DNA from: Dreissena polymorpha
Taxonomy: Eukaryota; Mollusca; Bivalvia; Myida; Dreissenidae
Reading direction: 5' to 3'
Length of the DNA: 64,000 nucleotides
NCBI RefSeq assembly: GCF_020536995.1
Contig: NC_068364.1
Span: 47,415,200 to 47,479,199 of the forward strand
The position numbers and the translations under genes were made by a program. The notes below the pieces were generated by a model that did not search any database, was not told the origin of the DNA, and was given only the letters and a program-made list of their open reading frames with translations. Of this stretch, positions 1-12,400 are shown piece by piece (the stretch's first letter is position 1; every line of letters starts with the position of its first letter).

Positions 1-303
1 CGTTGTTAAGATTTCCCAAAGACACCCCGGAATTGGACTCGAGAGCGTTGCAAATAAGCAACAACAAATGCAATCGAGCTTAAATAAGAAAAGAAAAAAC
101 AGCTAGTAAATTTTAAAACAACGTCAACGGTTTAATGTCGCTCAGAAATCAAGGTCACGTATGAGTTTTACTCGAGCGAACATATTTCTTCACCGTCTTA
201 CTCTTAAGTATATCGAATATTCACATGTACATTATGTCTGAATTAAAACTAGCCTCTTGTTGGTGGATTTAAATCATTTGAGGTCTTGTGTATTTACTTG
301 CAG

Positions 304-464
304 AGGAAATACTGCGTTCTAATTCAGCCTTCTGGTTCTCTCCCGACGGCTCGTATATCCTTTACGCCTCTTTTGACGACAGAGATGTGATGACGTACGA
401 AATTTTGATGTATGACGTCACTGGTGACGAATTCGGCAGAACTGAACATCTATCTTATCCGAAG
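304..464 (+). CDS. DPP10-like: DPP-like exon 1 of window (propeller, Glu motif)
   Basis: Acceptor ttacttgcag, donor AAG|gtgaag. It encodes [16 protein letters not shown] and onward to YPK. The first Glu codon is split over the intron (only AG is here); this is where S9B peptidases have the Glu-Glu pair that holds the substrate N-terminus. It enters with two bases of a codon and leaves in phase 0. Confidence 0.9.
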
Positions 465-3400
465 GTGAAGACTTTGGAAATGTAAAACAACATATGTTTA
501 CAAAAATAAGTGCGGTTTGGACGATTGAAGCTTAAATCAATAGTTCAATATCAGCCAATAATGTTCTTTAGTAAAACAATACAAATTAGTTTCAACTAAT
601 TAATTTGAGATTTTTGTACAAATCAATAATCACATTAAAATCAAAAATTCGTATTTTTTGCTTATTTGATGACAAATACTTAACGTTTACTTACGCTATT
701 GTTATAGCAATTGACTGTTCACAGTCAGACTAGTATTAGCAATGTACCGTTTAATAAGGGGCACTTCTCTACATAGAATCGTGTAACATTTCGTATCACA
801 TGCCGTATACATTATTGTGAGCATTCATTATTTGGGGCTTTGTTTTCAGCCAGGAACGCCAAATCCGAAAGTAGTGCTAAAGGTCGTCCATTTACTTTCT
901 AACACAACATCAACGATTCCGGTTCCAAGTGAGATCAAAAACATGTAAATATTACTAATAATGTTAATAAGATTTATCGTGCCTCTACAAGCTTATGACT
1001 CATTAAGTTGTCAGAATATGCCATGCTGTTTCAGTTCTACTGTTGTTGTTTTTTCAAATAGTCAATAAACGGATTAATAACATGTCTATAGCATTACATG
1101 TGTTGATTATACAATGCTGAGTGTCAGATGCGAAACGAATCAGCCTTGCATTGTTAAAATAGTCTTCACTATATGGAGTGAGATAGGTTCGAAATAACGG
1201 TTATTAAACCATTACAAATTGACACGGCAATTTACTACCAAAAAAAGCACAAAATACGGACATGACGTTATACTCGCGTGTGGTACTCAGTCACTTACCT
1301 GTGCAAATATTGTATTTTAATGCAAATCCAAGTAAATAACATTAAATAATAAAAGCGTCTTGTTTTCAGCGATTACTACTTTACTGCCGTCACGTGGCTG
1401 GATGAAAGTCACGTGCTGGTCACGTGGATGAATCGTGCGCAGAACATGTCCATTTTATCACTATGCGAGGCTAATGGAGCCTCGTGCAAAAAGGTAGTTT
1501 ATAACATGTTAGCCCTAGCTCTTACTGAACACATATTTTGTATTGGGCATTTACAACTTATGTTTTCTCTAACAGCCACAACGCGTGTGTCTAAGAGTAT
1601 GTAGAAAAAGTATTGATGTTTTGTTTAGAAAAAATAAGCCGTTTAAGAATTAATTAAAACACTTCATGGCTCAGCGGTCAAAGACCATCTTTGGTTGCAG
1701 CGATATTTAACGTTCAATTTCAAAGAAAAAAATTCTTATAATTTTGCAACCTCTGGATTTTCTATTAATTATTCTATGGGTGAAGTTGCACGTGTGTGTA
1801 ATATTGCAATTTGACTTCGCTGCAGACATGCATGAAAAGGCTTCCGGAAATACTTCAATCATAAAGTAACATATTACACGTTAATGAACTTGGCGTATTG
1901 AATATAATCTGTTAAATATATACTTTACATATTTGCTGTTTAAACTGTGTTTACTTATAAAATGCTATTGTTGCCGACTACGGAATAGTTGCTTCGTTAC
2001 CGCTACATTCACAACGAACATATACATGTAGATACTAATTAAACGAAATACATGTTTGCAATCAAGCATAAAACGGAAACGTTTTGACGTTGTTGGAAAT
2101 ATGATCGAATCGATCTGGTTTGATTAAAAAAGTCAATGACAGTGTTGTAATTTGTTTTAATTTGCTATCAATATCATATATCCTTGATGTGTGTTACAAA
2201 ATTGATGTAATTTACTTCCCATATAGAGTCGCGTTTTCAAATACACTTTTCAGAGAGATTTGTATTTCAGAATTTGAGAGTGGAATCAACAACGGGTTGG
2301 GTCGACTTGGTAAGAAATGAATAATTCTTAAATGTTTGTTATTTTATATCATAAAAGCACTCTTCTTTACTGATTTCCGACATTAAAGGCGCAATCACAT
2401 ATATTACAATGTCATCACCTCGCCGTGATTACGCTTATGCTGAATGTTATGCATGGATATATTAAAGAACCTTCATGACGAATTAATGATTTGTGGACTG
2501 CAACCCGGTTGAATAGGGCTCAATAGATAATACAATTTAAAGATAATTAATCTAGATTTAATAATAAATTTTTACAACTTAGATACATATTTTGACGCAT
2601 ATGTAGTCCCTAAAAAAGTTAAATTTAATTAAAAACTTTGTTACTAGATAATAAAAAATAAGCTTCATTTCCAACCCTTAGATACTGATCAGCAGCAAAT
2701 AGCATAAACCCTTAACAGACTGCGAGTTACTCGCACTCAGTTCTGGTTGTATGCTGCTTGCGCATAGCCATTTTTAGTTTGCTTCTAAGTGTGAAAGGGT
2801 TAATTATCTCGTAAAACAACTGCAATAACACAACTAAGTATAACTATAACAAATGATTCAATGGTGTTATGTTATGGACTCTTATGACAGGCATTATTTC
2901 AACAAATGTATATCTATAGGTGATCTATTTCCTAGGTGTACTAGTGTTTAACAAACAAAACATACAGCACCACTGGCAAACAACTATTAACAGCAAAAGA
3001 CAATAATTTGGCAATTATTTTAGCTCCTTGCTATTTGCTCATGTTAATCAGCAACGACACTAAACATCTAAATTGAATTTTTGCTTAGAAGATACTTTCT
3101 TTAAAGGAAGGAATAAATGCCGAAAATATCGTTCCTGATTAGCCTGTGTAGACTGCATACGCTTATTTGAAACGACACTTAAAGCACCTGCATTAAGCTC
3201 TGTTTACCCATGGCGAGCCTCATTTTTATTTTTAAACAGTTTCGCCCCGTGGTGTTCAAGCCGGATGGTAGCAAGTACTTCCTGCTCTTGCCGCAAACCG
3301 ACGGCACCGCCGGCAGCTTTCAGCACATCGCCATGGTTGACTCCGACAGCGACATTATGGTGTTATATTCTTAGCTTTATTAAATATAGCCACATTGAAA

Positions 3401-6400
3401 CTCCGGGGAAACTACCAGTATATGAATTATTGTAACAGTTTATTCAATTTTTAAAGCAAGAGGCAAACTGCATAAACATACAAGACGCTTTATACACCAC
3501 AATTAAACAGATAACAAATTATTTATTTCAAAAATCAATTAATGTTGACATGGAATGGTATGTTTATTGCACAGAATTGGAAATATTAACCTTAATTAAA
3601 GAAAGTTATTAGATATGTGTCGAAACTTACCGAACCCTGTTGCTTGAAGAGAATCAAAAAATGAGCATCGTGTCGACGGGTACAGTTAATAGACTGTAAG
3701 ATGTGTATGATCATTGAGATACTAGTTCCGGTGACCCTAACTGGATTTGCAAATACCATTTAAAATGGCCCGTTATTATTTAATTGTTTGCCCATACTTA
3801 TTCAAACTAATAATTTCGTGGTCTTGAGTAAAATGTGACTTATATAAGCTTAATAAGAATCAAGCTTTGCCAATAAAATTTACGAAAAACTGACTTCATT
3901 TCATCAAAAAGGTAAATTCGTAAATTATATGAGAAATGAACGTCCCGGGGAAAGTCGCAAAGCACATATTAGTCTGTTAATAAAAGTTAAGAGGTATGTC
4001 TGACTTACAACCGGTAGCCAATGTTGTGGAGGATTTCTCTTCAATAAGACCATGCACTGAAAGTATTTATTAACGTCTAGTGGAGGGATAACGCAGCAAA
4101 ATGTCGTGGACTATTGACAAAGATCAAAGCAATTCTTTGACAGCTTAACAGAAAAAAACAAAGTACGGTGTTTTTTGCATAAACCGGACACAACAGAGTA
4201 TAATCAGACGTATTCACCAAGGACACTGTTAACTTTACTATAACCATAAAGCATAATGAAGCTGGGTGGTGAAAAGTGTGCAGCCAGTTTGGCACGCGAA
4301 CACAGGACCTCCCGATTTCAAGGCGTGCGCTCTCCCAACTGAGCAAACCGTGCCGTCAAATATCTTTCCACCAATACAGCCGAAGGAACTGAATTTAAGC
4401 GGGATAGCTGGAAAGATGTTAAGCGGCACTAGCTCAGCTGTAGACTTGTATGCGGAACGTCCCTGGTTCGAGTCCCGGGCTGACTGCACACTATTTTAAC
4501 CTCCCGGCTACAATAATAAGATCATAACCTTATATTGGCTTGTGTTATTACATGTAACCTATTATCAACATTTGCGACATATTTCTAAGAATGCGTACCT
4601 AATGAGTCGACTTGTGTCACTTTGTATACACAAAGTGAATGTATAACAGTGTTGCCAATGATAATAGCAATCATTTAAACAAGAACTTCGTTTGCGATAA
4701 ACATTTTAATGGGCCGTGCTCTATGAAAAGGGGGTTTAATGAATGTGCGTTAAGTGTCGTCCCAGAGAAGCCTGTGCTGTCAGTACAGGCTGATCAGGGA
4801 CGACACTTGTCACTTGTATGGTATATTTCGTGTAAAGAAAGGCATTTCTTAGCAAAAATCCATTTTAGGCGGAGAGTGTCGCCACTGATAAGCCTTGGCG
4901 GACTGCACAAGCTAGTCAGGAACAACACTTTACGCACATGCATTAAACCCCTTTTTCAGAGAGCAAAGCACAAACGTATTGAAGATTTATGTTTAACATT
5001 ATCAGGTCTCAGATGCAGTTAAGTTTTAGATACTGTATTAATTATGAAAATAAAATACAGTGTAAATTAAAGTCTTTATCTATGTGTGACTGATCTTGTA
5101 TCATGTATTATACAAAGCTTAAACTATGCTTATTATCGCCAGATTGTGGATATGTTTGCGATTGGTTAATATTATGTATTATGTGTTGAAAAACAAATGA
5201 CACAGAGCTGGGAAAGTATACATTGTTTTCGAATACCGAGTTAAGCCCAGCCCTATCCATTGTCATGTCTATTGTTTCATTTTCAGGGAACATTAAGCGA
5301 TGGTTTCAAAACATTTATAACAGCAGGACAGTGGGATGTATTTGACATTGTAGGATACGACGATAACCTCGAGCAAATGTAAGATATTGATATTATTTAA
5401 GCTTCGCTTGTCTAGCTGATGTTGTCCTGTATGTTCTTAAGATGTACATGAATCCCTAGTTGATTGATATACGATTATGGAAATTCAATAACAAAAACTA
5501 AATGAATATCTAGGTATGTATACGGTATTATAACATAAGCAAATATCGAACACGTGCTCTTTTCCCGATATTTGCTACGTTTCAAAAAATCAAATTATGG
5601 CTGTGTATTCTACCTTGATTTGAATTTCGCATTAGTTGGTATACTTTATTCCGGACTACATATACGATGTGTTCTTTGTCTTTGCTACAGATCGTATATC
5701 CGATATCTCAGTTAAGTATGTGATGCTTGCTCGGCATTTTCAATAGTTTAAATACCAAATGCTAGGAATTCGTCCGAACCACAGTATTGAATTTTCTACA
5801 CTCAGTACCTATTTCGTAACCAACGTAATGGACCTGTTCATTTTACGGTAGTCTTTGTTCTGCTGTTTTTAATCTTTGAGACACTACACCACAAAACTAC
5901 GCTTAGAGTATAATGCGTATAGAAACTAAATGTTGTCAAAATTATACAAAGCAGTCTAAATATGGTGTTAGACTTAAACCATACTATCTTTATATAAACT
6001 ATACATATGTCTCATATAAACTATAGTCTGAAAATTGTTGATCACTTTAACATCACTGTTCATCGTCGCATTTCACGAGATTAATGTTTATCATATAAGC
6101 CATGTAATGAGAAAACTGGGTCTAATGCATGTGCGTTAAGTGCCGTCCCAGATTTGCAGGCGCAGTCTGCACAGGTTAATCAGGGACAACACTTTGCGCT
6201 GTTTTGGTATTTTTCATTAAAAGTGGTTCTCTTCTAGCGAAAATCCAATGCAAGCGGAAAGTGTTGTCACTGTTAACCCGTGTGGACTGCTACTACGAGA
6301 CGACACTTTACTGTTGTCACTGTTAACCCGTGTGGACTGCTACTACGAGACGACACTTTACTGTTGTCACTGTTAACCCTTGTGGACTGCTACTACGAGA

Positions 6401-9400
6401 CGACACTTTACTGTTGTCACTGTTAACCCGCGTGGACTGCTACTACGAGACGACACTTTACTGTTGTCACTGTTAACCCGTGTGGACTGCTACTACGAGA
6501 CGACACTTTACTGTTGTCACTGTTAACCCGTGTGGACTGCTACTACGAGACGACACTTTACTGTTGTCACTGTTAACCCGTGTGGACTGCTACTACGAGA
6601 CGACACTTTACTGTTGTCACTGTTAACCCGTGTGGACTGCTACTACGAGACGACACTTTACTGTTGTCACTGTTAACCCGTGTGGACTGCTACTACGAGA
6701 CGACACTTTACTGTTGTCACTGTTAACCCGTGTGGACTGCTACTACGAGACGACACTTTACTGTTGTCACTGTTAACCCGTGTGGACTGCTACTACGAGA
6801 CGACACTTTACTGTTGTCACTGTTAACCCGTGTGGACTGCATTTGCTACTACGAGACGACACTTTACGCAGTGTTGTCACTGTTAACCCGTGTGGACTGC
6901 ATTTGCTACTACGAGACGACACTTTACGCAGTGTTGTCACTGTTAGCCCGTGTGGACTGCATTTGCTACTACGAGACGACACTTTACTGTTGTCACTGTT
7001 AACCCGTGTGGACTGCATTTGCTACTACGAGACGACACTTTACGCAGTGTTGTCACTGTTAACCCGTGTGGACTGCATTTGCTACTACGAGACGACACTT
7101 TACGCAGTGTTGTCACTGTTAACCCGTGTGGACTGCATTTGCTACTGCGAGACGACACTTTACTGTTGTCACTGTTAACCCGTGTGGACTGCATTTGCTA
7201 CTACGAGACGACACTTTACGTGTTGTCACTGTTAACCCGTGTGGACTGCATTTGCTACTACGAGACGACACTTAGCGGAAAGTGTTGTCACTGTTAACCC
7301 GTGTGGACTGCATTTGCTACTACGAGACGACACTTAGCGGAAAGTGTTGTCACTGTTAACCCGTGTGGACTGCATTTGCTACTACGAGACGACACTTAGC
7401 GGAAAGTGTTGTCACTGTTAACCCGTGTGGACTGCATTTGCTACTACGAGACGACACTTTACGCATGTGCATTAAGCACAGTTTTCTCAGTATGAGGCTA
7501 CATTTTTAATTGTAGATATTTTACTGCTACGAATATGGACGACCCTACGGAGAAGCATTTATATAGGTAAGTGTACACTGCATTTCATTTTCTTTTATAT
7601 TTTTAATATTATTTGTATTTGTTTTGCTACAAAAATTGTAAAAAAAAAATAACTTGCATTAATAATTGTTCCGATACAAGCATTATTTAAATTGATTACC
7701 AATCGACTGTAGTGGTTATCGCATTTGGTTGCCTTCTGAGTTACCGCTGAATAAAAATTAGCATTGCGTTTGAAAAAACGGGGCTTAATGCATGTGCGTA
7801 AAGCGTCGTCTCAGATTAGACTGTACAGTCCACACAGGCTAATCCGGTACCACTTTCTACAAAGATTGCATTTTCGTTTAGAGGATACTTCCTTTAAATA
7901 AGCGATCCTATTGATTAAAGTGCATTTTGTTTAGAAGAGACCCTTTAAACAAACAAGCCTATGAATTGAGTGTGAGTGCGCATTGCACAAGCTAATCTAG
8001 AACGACATTTTATGTAAAAGCATTAAGCCTTGTTTTCACAAAATCGCGGCAAATGAAAATTTGGAACTTATTTTTAATTATATAATTGTACATTGTATAA
8101 AAGGTTTATACAAAAGTTGAACCATCTATTTGACTTTAAAGATACGTAACTATACTGGAGCGCAATACATAAGTTGTCATTCATAGTTATTCATACTATT
8201 CACACTAATATTAAGATGCGTTCGGCAGTAAACACTCTTTGATTTTTTTCAGATATATAAGAATTGTAATATATTTTAAATGCTTGTACTTGTAGAGCGA
8301 CAGTTCAAAAAGACAGCCCTGACTTCAAATCGATTAAATGCTTGTCTTGTGACGTCTCGAAAGACTGCCTGTACGTCGACGCTACGTTTACGTCGTCTGG
8401 AAAATACTACATACTTGCTTGCAAAGGACCAGGGATTCCTATCTACTATCTTTACTCCACTGAAAATGGATTAGGTACGCCAGTTATGGATTACAATTGT
8501 TACCAAAAAGTTTAAATTTTATCTTAAAACACGCTTTTGGTTAAAGAATGAATGCCTGTTTATGCAAATGCCGAAACGGAAGTGTTTAACTTGTGTATGT
8601 CTGTTTCGTACATTGTGTCATTTGAAAATGGGTCTTATGCCATTTGTGGCCCTCTACACTTTATACCAGCCTGCGAATTCGAACTGGCTGGTAGGTAGCT
8701 ACACTGTCCGCCAATGAAACCATGCAACCTTGCGTGATTTAATTGCTGGCAGCTTAGCTGACCACCAGACTACGCGATTGTTAAGGCTGGTCTGGAGCTA
8801 CGCTGGTAGCATATGAAAAACGACACATTTTCACATGACATGGCTCATTTTTTATAAATGTCCTCTGATAACAGTGACAGTCCTCGAGGACAACGCGGAC
8901 TTGCGGACCAAACTGGAAGACTATTCCTTGGCTGTGGAGGAGTTTCTTAAGCTTCCCATCGACATAGAGGAGACCGATCGTACGTATGATTCTCTGTTAA
9001 GTCGTGGCCTTCGTGACATCGCGATCGTATGCATTTGTATATGTAAAGTCGTGGCCTTGGTGATATCACGATCGTACGTATGATTCTCTGTAAAGTCGTG
9101 GCTTTCGTGACATCGCGATCGTATGCATTTGTATATGTAAAGTCGTGGCCATGGTGATATCACGATCGTACGTATGATTCACTGTAAAGTCCTAGTCTTG
9201 ATGACATCGCGATCGTACGTATGATTCTCTGTTAAATCGTGGCCTAGGTAACATTGTTATCGTACGTATAATTCACTGTAATGTCGTGGTCTTAATGACA
9301 TCGCGATCGTACGTATGATTCTCTGTAAAGTCATGGCCTTTGCGGCATCGCGATCGTAGGTTTTATTCTCTGTAAATTCGTGGTCTTGGTGACATCGCAA

Positions 9401-12400
9401 TCTTAGGTTCGAATCTCCTTGAAGTCATTTAATTGATTACATTTTAAAACTTAGCTTAGTATGCTTATTAGTAACATTTGAAGCATGCGGTATCTCAAAA
9501 TGTCGCACTATCCGCTAGTTAAAATTTAGGCGTTTTTTTATTGAAAGACATCAATCCAATATCTAATCTACTTAAAATAGTGTTTGGTGAAAGTAATCGT
9601 GTTTGTGTATGCATGAAATAAAGGGGCAGTGTTATAGCTCCATGTTGTTTTCAATTTGTTTGCAGACATGTGGGTCAAAGCTTTATTACCTCCAGTACTT
9701 AGGAAGGAAGAAATAACGACATACAACATCTTATTTAAAGTGTAAGTTGTTGTTTGCCTTAAGAATAAATCATTTGTTTGATTCACTGTTAGTACACTTG
9801 GTTTCATAACATCAGTTTGAATTCTTTAGAAGTGAGTGAATCGACGATTTCATTATTGCAAGAAGTAACTACAATCAATGTGTGTTTGTAAGAAATATGT
9901 GCGGTACACAGTATAAAAGTGTACTCAACTTTACTTCAGAAATGGTTCACCTGGAACGCAGCTCGTCACCAAGGAGTTTAATATCGGATGGGAGCAGTAC
10001 CTGTGCAGTTGTCATAGCGTCATAATTGTGTTTGTCGATGGGCGTGGTTCTGGGGGGCGTGGTAACAGGTGGATGCATGCTGTGTATAAACAGCTAGGCC
10101 AACTGGAGGCGGATGATATCATTACCGCTGCTAAGTAGGTCGTTCATTAGTATCATTTATATTAAATAAAAAAATATTCTGAACAAAATTGATATTTACC
10201 TAGTTAATGAAATACGTCATATTTTAAGTAAACATTAGTGTTGATGACGTTGATTTTAACGTATTAATAAAGAAACTATTTCTACAGAAGAGTAAATTAG
10301 ATTGGTTAGACTGGTGTAATTTAGTAGAAACCAAAAGTGTGGACATGTTCTGCTAACACCCTGCTTATTCATGTAAAGAACGTGTATCATATGTGCTTCA
10401 TTTTAACATTAAATATATTTTACTGCACAAACTAACAAAGGCATTCACGCATTGTTAATGATATTCAAAAAGTATAATTTTATTAACTTGCTGTTTTAAT
10501 CAATAAGCGCTTCGCCTATTTAATATCACTTGCAAACAAGATACTCTGTTTTGTGAATATTAAATCAACTGTAATAAGATAATGGTGTTATTTCAGCAAA
10601 TACCATTTATTATTTATTTACATTTTCAGTCACTTTAACAACCTACATTATGTGAACGAAAATACCACTGTATGGGGCGCGGTAAGTATAGACTTGTCTT
10701 GAGGAAACCTTGAAAAATAAAACGATCCATGTCTGACTTTTATATTCTAATATTTGGAATTCGTGTTTGTAATAGATGCTATTGCCGACTTTATACAGAC
10801 ACTCATACAATATTTGTGTTTTGTAATTGACAAAACAAACAACCTTGCATCAACTTACATACACCGATGCATATTAAAAAAAAAAAAAAAAACAAGCTAA
10901 ATTGCTTCGAAAAATACCATCTGCAGTCGGTCGAAATGTCTTAGATAATATAAACACAAGTATTTTCACAACATACACCACAAGTAACCAAAGCAAAAAA
11001 AATGTATATACTAGCATATCATTTATAATATGTCTGATATTATTACTGCTGTATTATATCACTTTTGTTCTTGCTCATGCACATATTTACAGTGTATGTT
11101 GTATATGGAGTAAACCAAAATATTGTCACGATAAGTAACTATTAACCGCGTCATGCGAAAATGGGCTTTATTTCATATCCTGACGAGCCTGCACAATCTC
11201 AATTAACCCATTTATGCCCAGTGGACTCTCCCATCTTTCTAAATTGGATCAATTTATTTCCAAAATTAGGGGTGTCAAGTTTATTTATTTCTATATTTAG
11301 AATATTTCATAAAGAAATTCATTTAAGCAAACAGCGCAGACCCAGATGAGACGCCGCATTATGCGGCGTCTCATCTGGGTCTACGCTGTTTGCAATGTCC
11401 CTTTTTCAGGACGCTAGGCATGAATGGGTTAAGTCAATCGAGTTTTCGTTTTCTCATTTTCGGACCGCAGGCCAGACCGGAGGTACGCGGGTTCCATATG
11501 GCATGAGATCCATTTTCGAATGACGCGCACCATTTGAACTACATGCAAACGTTGTATGTTTTAAATTGAAACTGGTTGTTTACAGTCCTACGGTGGGTTT
11601 CTGACGGCGTCCGTTATAGCGCGCGCATCGAATGCGTTCCGATGCGGTATGGCTGTTTCCCCGGTTACAGATTGGCGTTACTATGGTAAAACTCTCATTT
11701 AATAATTCATTACAATTGACTTGCTTAAATACGTTTAGTAAATATATGCCATTGTATTCAAGATCTACACATGTTTTGACATTCTAAGCCATGTAATGGA
11801 AACCAAAAGTGTTATAAAAGTGATTTAAGCCCCTCCTCAGGGGCGTTTTCTAGAAGTCCACTAAATGATCAAATAAATGGTTTTACACAGGAAACGGACT
11901 CGACGGTTTATCAATAAATATTGAGCTTTCCATACAAATGAGTAGATCAATTAGATACAAATAAAAAATGAAGACATGCGCTGATACAAGTGTTCCCAAT
12001 GGTATATTATGTACAATATAAATAGAATATCCGCTCATCAGACATGCGCTCTCGTTACTCGCTAATTCAATCAACAATCAATCACGGACTGTTCTGAACA
12101 TAAGTGTTTACACTATTTATGATGACTGGTATAACAAAGCAGTAAAAATACATTGTATATCATATGCACTGACCGCATGAACTGTCATGAATTACATTTA
12201 TGAGTAGAGTTTATAATGCTTTGTTACCTATTCGTTATATTGCGAATAATACACCATTTAATTGAACTGATTGTTTTTAGATTCCGTTTTCACTGAGCGT
12301 TACATGGGTCTGCCTACAGCCAACGATAATTTAGGAGGTTATAACGTAAGTGTTTCATTTTTCTAAATCGGTTTCTAGATTTACGACATATTTTCGCTTT

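Noticed and set aside
4639-5022. 127-codon open frame
   Set aside because: It covers the palindromic MITE at 4723-4963 and reads its palindromes.
6730-7297. Overlapping open frames with repeated '[12 protein letters not shown]'
   Set aside because: These are readings of the 50-60 bp satellite in all frames; the sequence lies in an intron of the DPP gene.
6261-7460. CRISPR-like array
   Set aside because: Units are contiguous with no unique spacers, and the DNA is eukaryotic.
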